DNA of 64,000 bases from Micromonospora tulbaghiae. GTDB lineage: Bacteria > Actinomycetota > Actinomycetes > Mycobacteriales > Micromonosporaceae. Position numbers and translations under genes: made by a program. A model generated the notes under the pieces. The model was not told where the DNA came from. It made no database searches and was given only the letters and a program-made list of their open reading frames with translations. Of this stretch, positions 41,744 through 49,888 are shown piece by piece (position 1 is the stretch's first letter; each line of letters starts with the position of its first letter). The stretch spans positions 62,001 through 126,000 of the forward strand of contig NZ_FMCQ01000008.1 in assembly GCF_900091605.1 (NCBI RefSeq), written 5' to 3'.

Positions 41744-42199
41744 TCACCGCCCCCGATCGGCTCGGGCCGGCACCGGCGCGCCGGGCTGGTCGTCCAGCTC
41801 CTGCTCCTCGTCGGGCGCGGAGCGCTCGGCGTTCGGCGCGGAGCGCTCGGCCTCCGGCGCGGAGCGCGCCCCGTCCGGCCGGCCCGCGCCGCTCTTGCGG
41901 CGCAACGCGTCGGCACCGCCGCGCAGCCGTCCGCCGATCGCGTCGATACCGCTGCCGGCGGCGGCGGTCGCGGCCGCCCGCCCGGCCGCCACCAGCGGCG
42001 GACCCAGCCCACCGAGGTTGCGCAGCTGCGGGTTCGCGGCCATCAGGTCCGCGCCGAACTGCTTCAGACCTCCCGGGCGCCGGCTGGCCCGCCCGGCGGC
42101 GACCGCCGCGGCGAGCGTCAGCGCGGTACGCATCTTCTTCCGGCGACCCAGCAGATAGCCGAAACCGACTGCCAACGCCACCCGTGATCCGCTTTTCAT
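41744..42199 (-). CDS. Small membrane-anchored hypothetical protein, partner of the SRPBCC protein
   Basis: A 151-residue protein with one N-terminal hydrophobic helix (SRVALAVGFGYLLGRRKKMR), an Ala/Gly-rich second helix (ALTLAAAVAAG), and a hydrophilic C-terminal half with a 7-residue tandem repeat (SAPEAER, SAPNAER, SAPDEEQ) from 21-bp DNA repeats at 41814-41870. The ribosome site GGAGAGCGG precedes ATG 42199. Function unknown; it is probably co-expressed with the SRPBCC gene. Confidence 0.72.
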   Translation of the reverse strand: MKSGSRVALAVGFGYLLGRRKKMRTALTLAAAVAAGRASRRPGGLKQFGADLMAANPQLRNLGGLGPPLVAAGRAAATAAAGSGIDAIGGRLRGGADALRRKSGAGRPDGARSAPEAERSAPNAERSAPDEEQELDDQPGAPVPARADRGR

Positions 42200-42353
42200 C
42201 CGCTCTCCTTCGCGCTCTCCGGGAGGCGGACATCGCGTCCCGGAGAGGCGGGCAGTACCCGTCACCCCATCGGCAAAACATTTCCGCCGGGGCGCGAAAC
42301 CGCCCATCAAGGCGGCACTGAGCAGGAGAAACGTGAATGGGGAGCGAGAAGCC

Positions 42354-42863
42354 TCAGCGGATCGGAAGTGCCGAATCCAGGCTCATCCGGGCGTGCAGGC
42401 TTCCGTCTTCCTCACGCAATTCCGCGCCGCATTTACGCAGCACCGAGATCGCACCCGCGTTGTCCGGAGTGGTGTTCGCGACCACCGTGTGCATTCCGGC
42501 CGCCGCAGCGGCGTTCAGCAGCTGCCGCAGCGCCGCCGCGCCCAGGCCCCGGCCCCGCGCCGACCGGCCCAGCCACATGCCGGTCTCCACCGTCCCGGGC
42601 TCCTCCCGGCGGGTCATCCGCACCATGCCGACCACCTCGCCGCCGGAGACGATCGCGTACATGGCCGTGCCGGTCGGGCCGTTCAGCCCGCCGAGGCTGG
42701 CGCGGTGGAACTCGCGGAACGCGTCGCGGCGGGCCAGCGACCAGCCCGCGGGGGCGTCCACCGGAGGCATGACGTCCTCCGGCTCCGCCTCAGCCGCCGC
42801 TACGGAGAGCAACGGTTCCAGGTTCCGTTCGTCCACCGGCTCCAGCCGCACAGCACCCGTCAC
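42354..42863 (-). CDS. GNAT family N-acetyltransferase (RimJ/RimL-like)
   Basis: A 169-residue GNAT: VRLEPVDERNLEPLLSVA, GTAMYAIVSGGEVVGMVRMTRRE, the acetyl-CoA loop in GRSARGRGLGAAALRQLLNAAA and NTTPDNAGAISVLRKCGAELREE. The layout is of the protein/small-molecule RimJ type; acceptor unknown. GTG 42863 is used. It is monocistronic. Confidence 0.83.
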   Translation of the reverse strand: MTGAVRLEPVDERNLEPLLSVAAAEAEPEDVMPPVDAPAGWSLARRDAFREFHRASLGGLNGPTGTAMYAIVSGGEVVGMVRMTRREEPGTVETGMWLGRSARGRGLGAAALRQLLNAAAAAGMHTVVANTTPDNAGAISVLRKCGAELREEDGSLHARMSLDSALPIR

Positions 42864-43013
42864 GTCGCGCAGTCTGCCGCGCGTGGCCCGGGTCGTCCAC
42901 CCCTTTGGGGAGGGATTGCCGCTATGGCCGACCGCCTCGTCCGGTCGTACCCCCGGGGTGTTCCCGCCTCACGCTGCGTTGTCATCCGACCGGTCGTTCC
43001 GGCGTGAGCGTGG

Positions 43014-43916
43014 TCACGCCGACGGGTCGAACTCGCAGAGCACAGCCGAGGCGTCGTCGGTGCGCTTGTGCCGCCGCAGCCGGTCCGGGTGGTCCCGCTC
43101 GGCCGTGCGGACCCTGCCGATCAGCCCTTCCGGGCCTTCCACGGTCAGCACCTCCAGCAGCCCGGCCCAGTCGAGCAGGCCGAACTGGTCGACCGCGCAG
43201 GAGGCGCCGTCGCTGAGCAGGGCGGCCCGGCGCAGCGCACCCGGGCCGCGCAGCGGAAGCGTCCCGGCCAGCGCGTGGTAAGCCGCGTCCGGATCGCTCG
43301 CCGCCGCCCAGTAGCCGTGGGTGCGGTTCATCCGGGTCCGCTGCGCTGTCGTCGCGCGCCGGAACCGGGTCACCGGGTCGGTCTCGCCGTCCGGCAGCGC
43401 GGCGGCGCTGCGACGCAGGTCCGCCACCGCGTCCGCCAGCCGGTCGTCGGCGACCACCTCGATCCCGCGGTCGGTGTCGAGCACCAGCGGGCTGTCGCAG
43501 AGCACCAGGTAGTCGACCCGGTCGCCGCTGTGCCGGAGCAGGCAGACGGTGGACGACGGGGTGCCGGGATGGTCGAGGTCGCACGTCCCGCCGTGGTCGG
43601 CCCGTACGGCGAGGATGGCCGCCGCGAGGCTGCTCATCAGCGTGGCGGCGGGGCGGGCCGCGATCGCCAGGCCGATCCGGGCGGCCAGGTGCCGGACGTA
43701 CCAGGCGGGACCGTGCGCGCAGCCGGTGTCGAAGCCCTCGGGCACCGTCGCGCCGTCGAGGACGCCGACGAGCGGGCCGAACCGGAAGACCACGTCCTCG
43801 TTCTCCGGCCGGCCGGGCGCCGGGTCGGAGGCGGAACGCACCCGCATCACCGGCGCCTCCGCGGCCGGGCGGGCCGGCCTGCTGCCGATCGCGTACCGGC
43901 GGTCCGGTGCCCCCAT
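43014..43916 (-). CDS. PP2C-like protein phosphatase
   Basis: A 300-residue protein with the acidic metal-binding motifs of PP2C phosphatases: PENEDVVFRFGPLVGVLDGAT (NED and LDGA, about 37-57), LLSDGASCAVDQFG and DDASAVLCEFD near the end. The usual DGMGG loop is diverged (LDGAT), as in bacterial integrated-metabolism PP2C proteins whose substrate is unknown. Dephosphorylation of Ser/Thr is inferred. A 150-bp spacer separates it from the next divergent small gene. Confidence 0.8.
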   Translation of the reverse strand: MGAPDRRYAIGSRPARPAAEAPVMRVRSASDPAPGRPENEDVVFRFGPLVGVLDGATVPEGFDTGCAHGPAWYVRHLAARIGLAIAARPAATLMSSLAAAILAVRADHGGTCDLDHPGTPSSTVCLLRHSGDRVDYLVLCDSPLVLDTDRGIEVVADDRLADAVADLRRSAAALPDGETDPVTRFRRATTAQRTRMNRTHGYWAAASDPDAAYHALAGTLPLRGPGALRRAALLSDGASCAVDQFGLLDWAGLLEVLTVEGPEGLIGRVRTAERDHPDRLRRHKRTDDASAVLCEFDPSA

Positions 43917-44067
43917 CGTCGACCTCCGTTCGTCGTCGCCGGCCGCCTACCCGGCCCGCGCCCGGTCATCCGCGGCCGACCCGATCCAGGTAACCGTGCG
44001 TCATCTTCTCCGGACTTTCGGTAGCGTCGGACGCGACCGGGTCGGTCCCGGTGACAGGGGGTTCGAG

Positions 44068-44280
44068 ATGTTGGAGCGGTTGCACGAAGGCGGCATCCGG
44101 GCGGAGCACGCCTACCTCGCCGGGTTCGTCAGCATCGGCCTCTCGGTCACCAGCTGGTTCCTCTCCAAGCACATGGAGCGCGCCGGGGTGGCGCGGGCGG
44201 ACCGCTGGGGCATCTTCATCGGCGAGTGGGCGCCGACGTTCTTCGCCATCGGCAACGGGCTGCGCACGTACGAGAAGTGA
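44068..44280 (+). CDS. Small conserved-looking membrane protein (70 aa)
   Basis: A 70-residue product: MLERLHEGGIRAEHAYLAG, a hydrophobic helix FVSIGLSVTSWFLS, a charged loop HMERAGVARADRWG and a second weak helix IFIGEWAPTFFAIGNGL. Weak ribosome site (CAGGGGGTTCGAG). A TAGCGT box about 45 nt upstream fits a promoter. No family known to me. The upstream open frame is a shadow of the phosphatase gene. Confidence 0.72.
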   Translation: MLERLHEGGIRAEHAYLAGFVSIGLSVTSWFLSKHMERAGVARADRWGIFIGEWAPTFFAIGNGLRTYEK

Positions 44281-44286
44281 CGCCGG

Positions 44287-44742
44287 TCAGCGACGCCGGT
44301 TACGGGCACGCGACGAGCGCAGCCGGCGCAGCCGGCCGATCAGCACCGGCTCGGCGGCGAGCGCGGCCGGCTGGTCGAGCAGGGCGTTGAGCAGCTGATA
44401 GTAGCGGGTGGCGGAGAGCCCGAAGGTGTCCCGGATGGCCTGCTCCTTGGCCCCGGCGTGCTTCCACCACTGCGCCTCGAACGCGAGGATCCGCCGCTCC
44501 CGCTCGGTGAGGCCGTCGCCCAGCGCGTCGGACGGCGCCGGGGCGGACGCCGTACCACCGGACGGGGCGGCGTCGTCGAGGGGCGTGCTGTCGTCGGCGG
44601 GCGCGGACCGGTCCGGCGGCGTGGACTCGACCGGGGGTGCGGTGCGCGGCGGCGGGACCGCAGCGGCGCGGCGCGTACCCGCTGTCGGCGCCGACGGGTC
44701 GGGCCGGTCGACGGCGGCCCGCTGCGAGGCGTCGGCGGACAT
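44287..44742 (-). CDS. DUF3263 domain-containing protein
   Basis: A 151-residue protein. The first 75 residues are Pro/Ser/Asp-rich and disordered. The C-terminus is the DUF3263 domain: LTERERRILAFEAQWWKHAG, AKEQAIRDTFGLSATRYYQL, LNALLDQPAALAAEPVLIGRLRRLR. DUF3263 is actinobacterial with a helix-turn-helix character (sigma-70 region-4-like), so a DNA-binding role is plausible. The long N-terminal extension is unusual for the family, which is commonly 80-100 residues. Confidence 0.85.
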   Translation of the reverse strand: MSADASQRAAVDRPDPSAPTAGTRRAAAVPPPRTAPPVESTPPDRSAPADDSTPLDDAAPSGGTASAPAPSDALGDGLTERERRILAFEAQWWKHAGAKEQAIRDTFGLSATRYYQLLNALLDQPAALAAEPVLIGRLRRLRSSRARNRRR

Positions 44743-44880
44743 GGCGCTCCTCTCCGACGGCGGGGTGGCCGGCACGCGGAGACGCGCCGGCCGGGGAAGC
44801 CCCAGCGTAACCAGGGCCGCCCCCGGCCGCATCGGACGCGGGGTCCGCGCCGCCGGCCGGTGCCGGCGGCGCGGACGAGG

Positions 44881-45894
44881 TCAGGAGATGTCCCGCCGCC
44901 GCATCGTCCAGAACGCGGCCACGAGCGCGCCCACCAGGGCCACGCCGAACACCACGGCCGACTGCTGCCAGGTGACCATGTACGTGGCCGGCTCGCAGGC
45001 GCCCTGGGAGAACTGGCAGGTGTCGTAGTCGAACAGCTCCGCCTGCTTCAGGAACCACGACTGGGCGTACGTGGAGAGCACGTACCGGTCACCGAACTGG
45101 ACGCCGAGCACCGCGACCGCGATCCGGATGCCGATCTCGCTCACCGCGAAGATCCCCACCGCCGCGCCGAGCGCCATCGCCGTGTGCCGGCCGAGCGAGG
45201 CCAGTGCGAACCCGACCGCCGCCACGAGCAGCGTCATCCCCAGCGCACGCAGCCCGTCCAGCCCGATCGACTGCCACACTCCGCCGGTCATCTTCGCGGT
45301 GCTGCCGCGCTGGCTGGCGATCAGCCAGAACGCCGCCGTCCAGAGGGCGCCGAGCACCACGGTCAGGCCGAACACGGTGGTGAGCAGGGCGGCCAGCTTC
45401 GTGCCCAGCACGGTGAGCCGTTTCGGCCGCCAGAGCAGCAGGTTCATCATCCCGCCGGTGTTCCACTCGGCGCCCACGAAGGAGGCGCCGACGATGAAGC
45501 CGAACAGCGCCACGGAGGCGGCGAACACGGCGATGAACAGGGGGAACTCGGCCCGGAAGTCGAACTGGTACGGCAGGTACCACTTCGCCTCGAACATGTC
45601 GGGCTGCGGCTGGTAGTCCTTGCCGCAGTTCGGGCCGTACCGATCCTCGGTGTTCTCGCCCCGGCCCGCGGCGGCCTCGCACTCGGCGATGGTGCGCTTC
45701 CACTCCGTCATCGCGGTCTGGTAGTCGTTGTTCGCCTTGGCCTCGGCCTCGGCCACCGCGGCGGGCGACAGCTTCTCGCTGGAGAAGCTGAACGCGGTCG
45801 CGACAGTGGCCAGGCCGAGCACCAGCAGCACGAGCATCAGCCGGGTCACCCGGCGCTTGCCGAGCCGGCGCAGCTCGGTGACGAACAGGCTCAT
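44881..45894 (-). CDS. ABC-2 type transporter permease
   Basis: A 337-residue permease: N-terminal helix (VTRLMLVLLVLGLATVATAFSF), an extracytoplasmic loop of about 90 residues with two Cys (AECEAA, NCGKD), then five or six helices (FPLFIAVFAASVALFGFIVGASF, LAALLTTVFGLTVVLGALWTAAFWLIA, ALGMTLLVAAVGFALASL, AMALGAAVGIFAVSEIGIRIAVAVL, SAVVFGVALVGALVAAFW). VGAEWNTGGMMNLLLWRPKR is the ABC-2 signature-like loop. ATG 45894 overlaps the ATPase stop as ATGA. Confidence 0.88.
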   Translation of the reverse strand: MSLFVTELRRLGKRRVTRLMLVLLVLGLATVATAFSFSSEKLSPAAVAEAEAKANNDYQTAMTEWKRTIAECEAAAGRGENTEDRYGPNCGKDYQPQPDMFEAKWYLPYQFDFRAEFPLFIAVFAASVALFGFIVGASFVGAEWNTGGMMNLLLWRPKRLTVLGTKLAALLTTVFGLTVVLGALWTAAFWLIASQRGSTAKMTGGVWQSIGLDGLRALGMTLLVAAVGFALASLGRHTAMALGAAVGIFAVSEIGIRIAVAVLGVQFGDRYVLSTYAQSWFLKQAELFDYDTCQFSQGACEPATYMVTWQQSAVVFGVALVGALVAAFWTMRRRDIS

Positions 45895-46889
45895 GCGCCC
45901 CAACCTCCTGCGGTGCCGGTCTGGTCGACCTTGGCGGACTGATCGACCTGACGGTGCTGGCCGGGGACCGGCGCGGTGGCGGTCAGTTCGAGGAAGACGC
46001 TCTCCAGGTCGACAGCGACCGGGGTGAGCTCGCTGACGTACAGGCCCTGCTCGGCGAGGAGCCGGCTCACAGTGGCCGGCTTGTCCACACCGGACAACAT
46101 CAGGTGGTCCGGCTCGGTGGCGACGCGAACCCCGGCGCGGGTGAGCGCGTCGGCGGCCTGGGACAGGTCACTGACCGCCTCCAGGCGTACCCGCACGGAG
46201 CCCTGGGAGTGGGCCGCGAGCACCTGCTCGACCGGCCCGAACGCGACCCGGCGGCCGAGCGAGATGATGGTGACCGAGTCGCAGATGAGCTGGATCTCGC
46301 CCAGGATGTGGCTGGACAGCACCACTGTCATGCCGTTCTCGGACAGATCCCGCATCAGCCCGCGCATCTCCCGGATGCCGCCCGGGTCGAGGCCGTTCGC
46401 CGGCTCGTCGAGGATCAGCAGCTTGGGGTTCTTGAGCAGCGCGGAGGCCACGGCGAGGCGCTGCTTCATGCCGAGTGAATAGGTCTTCACCCGCTCGCCG
46501 GCCCGGTCGCGCAGCCCGACCAGCTCCAGCACCTCGTCCACGCGCTGCCTGGGCAGCTCACCGGCCTGGGCCAGCAGGCCCAGCGTGTCCCGGGCGGAGA
46601 AGTGCGGGAAGAACTGCGGACTCTCCACGATGGCGCCGACCTGGCCGGCGACCGCCGGCAGCGCGTGCGGCAGCTCCTGGCCGAGAATGGCCATCCGGCC
46701 GCCGTTGGGCCGGATCAGGCCGAGCAGCGTACGCAGCGTGGTGGTCTTGCCCGAGCCGTTCGGGCCGAGGAAGCCGTGCACCTGGCCGGCCTCGACTCGC
46801 ATGTCGAAGCCGTCGAGCGCGTGGCGGACCCCGCGTTTCCGGCTCCGGTACGTCTTGCGGAGACCTTCGATCTCCAGGACAGCCGACAC
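45891..46889 (-). CDS. ABC transporter ATP-binding protein
   Basis: A 332-residue ATPase: LEIEGLRKTYRSRKRGVRHALDGF, P-loop GPNGSGKTTTLRTLLGL (about 46-62), IVESPQFFPHFSARDTLGLLAQ, signature TYSLGMKQRLAVASALL, Walker B LLILDEPANGLDP and the H-loop SSHI. The C-terminal about 90 residues carry the DUF4162-like region. GTG 46889 follows GGGGGAGGTCAGCT. The gene pair is an exporter of unknown cargo; two tandem operators upstream suggest control by a repressor not encoded next door. Confidence 0.92.
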   Translation of the reverse strand: MSAVLEIEGLRKTYRSRKRGVRHALDGFDMRVEAGQVHGFLGPNGSGKTTTLRTLLGLIRPNGGRMAILGQELPHALPAVAGQVGAIVESPQFFPHFSARDTLGLLAQAGELPRQRVDEVLELVGLRDRAGERVKTYSLGMKQRLAVASALLKNPKLLILDEPANGLDPGGIREMRGLMRDLSENGMTVVLSSHILGEIQLICDSVTIISLGRRVAFGPVEQVLAAHSQGSVRVRLEAVSDLSQAADALTRAGVRVATEPDHLMLSGVDKPATVSRLLAEQGLYVSELTPVAVDLESVFLELTATAPVPGQHRQVDQSAKVDQTGTAGGWGA

Positions 46890-46925
46890 AGCTGACCTCC
46901 CCCGATAAGTAGGCGTCAGCGACAC

Positions 46926-46964
46926 CATACGCGGTATGCACCGGAAGGCAATACCCGGTATGCA
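46926..46964 (-). promoter_or_regulatory. Tandem operators upstream of the ABC exporter
   Basis: On the minus strand TGCATACCGGGTAT (46964-46951) and TGCATACCGCGTAT (46940-46927) are direct repeats with one mismatch, 24 bp apart; each contains an imperfect palindrome (ATACC-G-GGTAT type; CATAC-GCG-GTATG is perfect). GntR/YtrA-like repressors bind comparable sites, but no regulator gene is adjacent. Confidence 0.6.
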
Positions 46965-46985
46965 GTGTCGGCGTGTCGGGTGAGG

Positions 46986-47771
46986 TCAGGCGCAGACGAC
47001 GTGCACGCCCGCGTCGCGGAACGCCGCCACCACGTCGGGGGACGCGCCGGAGTCGGTCACCAGCGTCTCGATCCGGTCCACCGGGCAGATCCGGGCGAAC
47101 GCGTGCCCACCGAGCTTGGAGGAGTCAGCTATCACGACGACCCGCTTGGCCCGAGCGACCATGAGGCTGTTCATGGCCGCCTCGCCCTCGTGGTGCGCGG
47201 CGGCGCCGAGCTGCGGGTCGATCGCGTCCACGCCGAGCAGCGCGACGTCCAGCGTGACCTCGCGCAGCAGCGCCCCGCCGAGCGGGCCGACCAGCTCGAA
47301 CGACTTCGGCCGGACCACGCCGCCGGCCACCACCACCTTCATCCGCGAACGCACCAGCAGCTCGTTGGCGATGTTCAGCGCGTTGGTGACCACTGTGAGC
47401 TGGGCACCTTCCGCACTGGTGTTGAGATCGGGACGGACCGCCAGCGCCCGCGCCACCTCGGTGCTCGTGGTGCCGCCGTTGAGGCCGACGACGGTGCCCG
47501 GCGACACGAGCGCGGCGGCCGCGGCGCCGATCCGCTGCTTCTCGGCCGAGTGCTTCGCGGTCTTGTAGCGCAGCGGCAGGTCGTAGGAGACGCCGTTGGC
47601 GACCGCGCCACCCCGGGTACGGGTGATCATCTGCTGCTGGGCGAGCTGGTCGAAGTCACGCCGGATGGTGGCCTGGGAGACGTCGAGCCGGTCGGCCGCC
47701 TCCTCGACGGTGACCCGCCCGCTGTCGGTCAGCATCTCCAGCAGCGCGTTCCAGCGCGCGTAGCGGTCCAC
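46986..47771 (-). CDS. DeoR family transcriptional regulator of amino-sugar operon
   Basis: A 261-residue repressor. N-terminal HTH: RWNALLEMLTDSGRVTVEEAADRLDVSQATIRRDFDQLAQQ (about 5-46, with the DeoR signature). The C-terminal sugar-phosphate-sensing domain includes VSPGTVVGLNGGTTSTEVARAL, LTVVTNALNIANELL, VVVAGGVVRPKSFELVGPL, DVALLGVDAID and RVVVIADSSKLG. It is related to AgaR/GlcR-type regulators and likely controls the divergent SIS-ROK-nagA operon in response to a sugar phosphate. GTG 47771 follows GGGGAGGGCCCC. Confidence 0.92.
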   Translation of the reverse strand: MDRYARWNALLEMLTDSGRVTVEEAADRLDVSQATIRRDFDQLAQQQMITRTRGGAVANGVSYDLPLRYKTAKHSAEKQRIGAAAAALVSPGTVVGLNGGTTSTEVARALAVRPDLNTSAEGAQLTVVTNALNIANELLVRSRMKVVVAGGVVRPKSFELVGPLGGALLREVTLDVALLGVDAIDPQLGAAAHHEGEAAMNSLMVARAKRVVVIADSSKLGGHAFARICPVDRIETLVTDSGASPDVVAAFRDAGVHVVCA

Positions 47772-47825
47772 CGCGGGGCCCTCCCCAGACTGTGCGTGAA
47801 CGGTGATCGGTTGCGTGCACACTAG

Positions 47826-47948
47826 TGCGCGAAACTGGGTCCGCGCAAAACCCTGCGCTGCGCGAACTGGGAGACGGTTGCCACGGCCACCCCACTTCGC
47901 GCAGAATGACGCGCGAAAGGCGGCCATATCGCGCCGTATTGCGCAAGG
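47826..47948. promoter_or_regulatory. Array of TGCGCGAA-type sites (probable DeoR operators)
   Basis: The intergenic region holds repeated half-sites: TGCGCGAAAC (47826), CCGCGCAAAA (47841), TGCGCGAACT (47859), the inverted pair TTCGCGC-N8-GCGCGAA (47896-47917), ATCGCGCC (47928) and TTGCGCAA (47939). The multiplicity between the divergent DeoR regulator and the SIS operon suggests co-operative repression of both. Confidence 0.6.
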
Positions 47949-47970
47949 TCTCCCCCGGCGAGGAGTTGTC

Positions 47971-48900
47971 ATGGCGTACGTGCACGCGGAGATCGCGAGC
48001 CAGCCCGACTGCTGGCGGGAGGCGGCGCGACTCGCCCCGACCGTCGCCGAGCACCTGCCGCGCCCCGGCGAGCGGGTCGCCGTGGTCGGTTGCGGCACGT
48101 CGTGGTTCATGGCCATGGCGTACGCCGGGCTGCGCGAGGCCGCCGGCCAGGGCGAGACCGACGCCTTCCAGGCCAGCGAGTTCCCGGCCGGCCGCCGGTA
48201 CGACCGGCTCATCGCGATCACCCGCTCCGGCACCACCACCGAGGTGCTCGACCTGCTCACCGCGCTGCGCGGGCGGATCCCCACCACCGTCCTGGTCGGC
48301 AACCCGGACTCGGCCGCCGTCACGCTCGCCGACGCCACAGTCGCGCTGCCCTTCGCCGACGAGCGGTCGGTGGTGCAGACCCGCTTCGCCACCACGGCGC
48401 TCGCGCTGCTGCGCGCCCACCTCGGCGAGGACCTCGGCCGCCTGGCCGCCGACGCCGAGGTGGCCGTACGCGCCCCGCTGCCGATCGACCCGGCCGGCAT
48501 CGAGCAGGTCACCTTCCTCGGTCGCGGCTGGACCGTCGGGCTGGCCCAGGAGGCCGCACTGAAGTGCCGCGAGGCGGCCACGTTCTGGGCCGAGGCGTAC
48601 CCGGCCATGGACTACCGGCACGGCCCGATCTCGGTCGCCGCGCCCGGCCGCCTGGTCTGGGCGCTCGGCGAGATCCCGGACGGCCTGCCCGAGGACGTGG
48701 CCGCGACCGGCGCCGCGTTCGTGCACAGCCGCACGCACGGCTGGCGCACGGTGCTGACGAGCTGGTCGGCCGGCCGCAACCCGGTCGACCCGATGGCCGA
48801 CCTGATCCTGGCCCAGCGCTTCGCTGTCGCGCTCGCCACCACCCGTGGCCTCGACCCGGACGCGCCCCGTCACCTGACCCGGTCCGTGGTCCTGGCATGA
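47971..48900 (+). CDS. SIS-domain sugar isomerase/deaminase (AgaS/GlmS-C-like)
   Basis: A 309-residue protein with two SIS domains: VVGCGTSWFMAMAYAGLREAAG, FQASEF, IAITRSGTTTEVLDLLTALRG (first domain), and FLGRGWTVGLAQEAALKCREAATFWAEAY plus AMDYRHGPISV (second), the isomerase half of GlmS and of AgaS-type deaminases. It lacks the glutaminase domain. Together with the ROK kinase and NagA it probably deaminates or isomerises an amino-sugar 6-phosphate. ATG 47971 has GAGGAGTTGTC. Its stop overlaps the ATG of a 20-codon ORF. Confidence 0.87.
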   Translation: MAYVHAEIASQPDCWREAARLAPTVAEHLPRPGERVAVVGCGTSWFMAMAYAGLREAAGQGETDAFQASEFPAGRRYDRLIAITRSGTTTEVLDLLTALRGRIPTTVLVGNPDSAAVTLADATVALPFADERSVVQTRFATTALALLRAHLGEDLGRLAADAEVAVRAPLPIDPAGIEQVTFLGRGWTVGLAQEAALKCREAATFWAEAYPAMDYRHGPISVAAPGRLVWALGEIPDGLPEDVAATGAAFVHSRTHGWRTVLTSWSAGRNPVDPMADLILAQRFAVALATTRGLDPDAPRHLTRSVVLA

Positions 48901-48959
48901 GCGAACGCACCGAGCGCAGCGAGGGCCGTGAGCGCATGCGCGGCTGGCAGACGGCGTGA
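48897..48959 (+). CDS. 20-codon bridging ORF between SIS and ROK genes
   Basis: ATG 48897 overlaps the SIS stop (ATGA) and its own stop TGA (48957-48959) overlaps GTG 48956 of the ROK gene (GTGA). The peptide MSERTERSEGRERMRGWQTA is highly charged. The DNA contains repeated GAGCG/CGAGCG units. It may act only as a translational relay; no function for the peptide is implied. Confidence 0.45.
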   Translation: MSERTERSEGRERMRGWQTA

Positions 48960-49888
48960 GTGCGGGCGACGAGGTCGTCGTCGCGCTGGACGTGGGCGGC
49001 ACCGGAATGAAGTGCGCCCTGGTCCGGCCGGACGGCACGACCGTGCACAGCGAACGGCACGCCACCGCAGCCCAGCGCGGCCCGGAGGCGGTGGTCGGCA
49101 CGATCCTCGACGTGGCCGAAGGGCTGGCCGGCAAGGCCCGCGCGGACGGCCGCACGCCGGTGGCCTGCGGCATCGCCGTACCCGGTGTGGTCGACGAGGC
49201 GCGCGGCGTGGCGGTGTGGTCGGCGAACGTGGGCTTCCGGGACGTACCCCTGCGGGAGCTGGCGGGCACGCGGCTGGGACTGCCCGCGGCGCTCGGCCAC
49301 GACGTGCGTGCCGGCGGCCTGGCCGAGGCCCGGCTCGGGGCCGGGCGGGACGCCGGTCACGTGCTGTTCGTCGCGATCGGCACCGGCATCGCCGCCGCCC
49401 ACGTGGTCGACGGGTCGGCCGCCACCGGCGCGCACGGCGCCGCCGGGGAGATCGGCCACATCCTGGTACGCCCCGGCGGCCCGCGCTGCGGATGCGGGCG
49501 GACCGGCTGCCTGGAGGCGGTGTCGTCGGCCTCGGCGATCGGACGCCGGTACGCCGAGCTGTCCGGCGCACCCACCACCGCCGCCGAGGTGGCCGACCGG
49601 GCGGCGGCCGGTGAACCGCTCGCCGTCGAGGTGTGGCAGGAGGCGGTCGAGGCGCTCGCCGACGGACTCGCCACCGGGCAGGCGCTCTACGATGTCTCGA
49701 CAGTGGTGCTCGGCGGCGGGCTGGCCCAGGCCGGTCCCCGGCTGTTCGACCCGCTGCGGACGGCGTTGCGCGAACGGCTGACGTTCCACCGCGAGCCGCG
49801 CCTGGTCGCGGCCGACCTCGGCGACGAGGCCGGCTGCCTCGGCGCGGCCCTGCTGGCCCTGGACACCCTGGCGAAGGAGAGTCGATGA
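48956..49888 (+). CDS. ROK family sugar kinase
   Basis: A 310-residue ROK kinase: phosphate loop ALDVGGTGMKCALV (about 9-22), GHDVRAGGLAEARLG with the catalytic Asp, AIGTGIAAAHVVDG, AAGEIGHILVRPGG and the zinc motif CGCGRTGCLEAVSS, then VVLGGGLAQAG. The likely substrate is N-acetylglucosamine or a related hexosamine, given nagA downstream. The GTG start lacks a strong ribosome site and overlaps the bridging ORF, so translation is probably coupled. Confidence 0.9.
   Translation: MSAGDEVVVALDVGGTGMKCALVRPDGTTVHSERHATAAQRGPEAVVGTILDVAEGLAGKARADGRTPVACGIAVPGVVDEARGVAVWSANVGFRDVPLRELAGTRLGLPAALGHDVRAGGLAEARLGAGRDAGHVLFVAIGTGIAAAHVVDGSAATGAHGAAGEIGHILVRPGGPRCGCGRTGCLEAVSSASAIGRRYAELSGAPTTAAEVADRAAAGEPLAVEVWQEAVEALADGLATGQALYDVSTVVLGGGLAQAGPRLFDPLRTALRERLTFHREPRLVAADLGDEAGCLGAALLALDTLAKESR

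Noticed and set aside
47772..47970. DasR-type box in front of the amino-sugar genes
   Set aside because: No ACTGGTCTAGACCA-like sequence was found; the repeats present are of a TGCGCGAA type.
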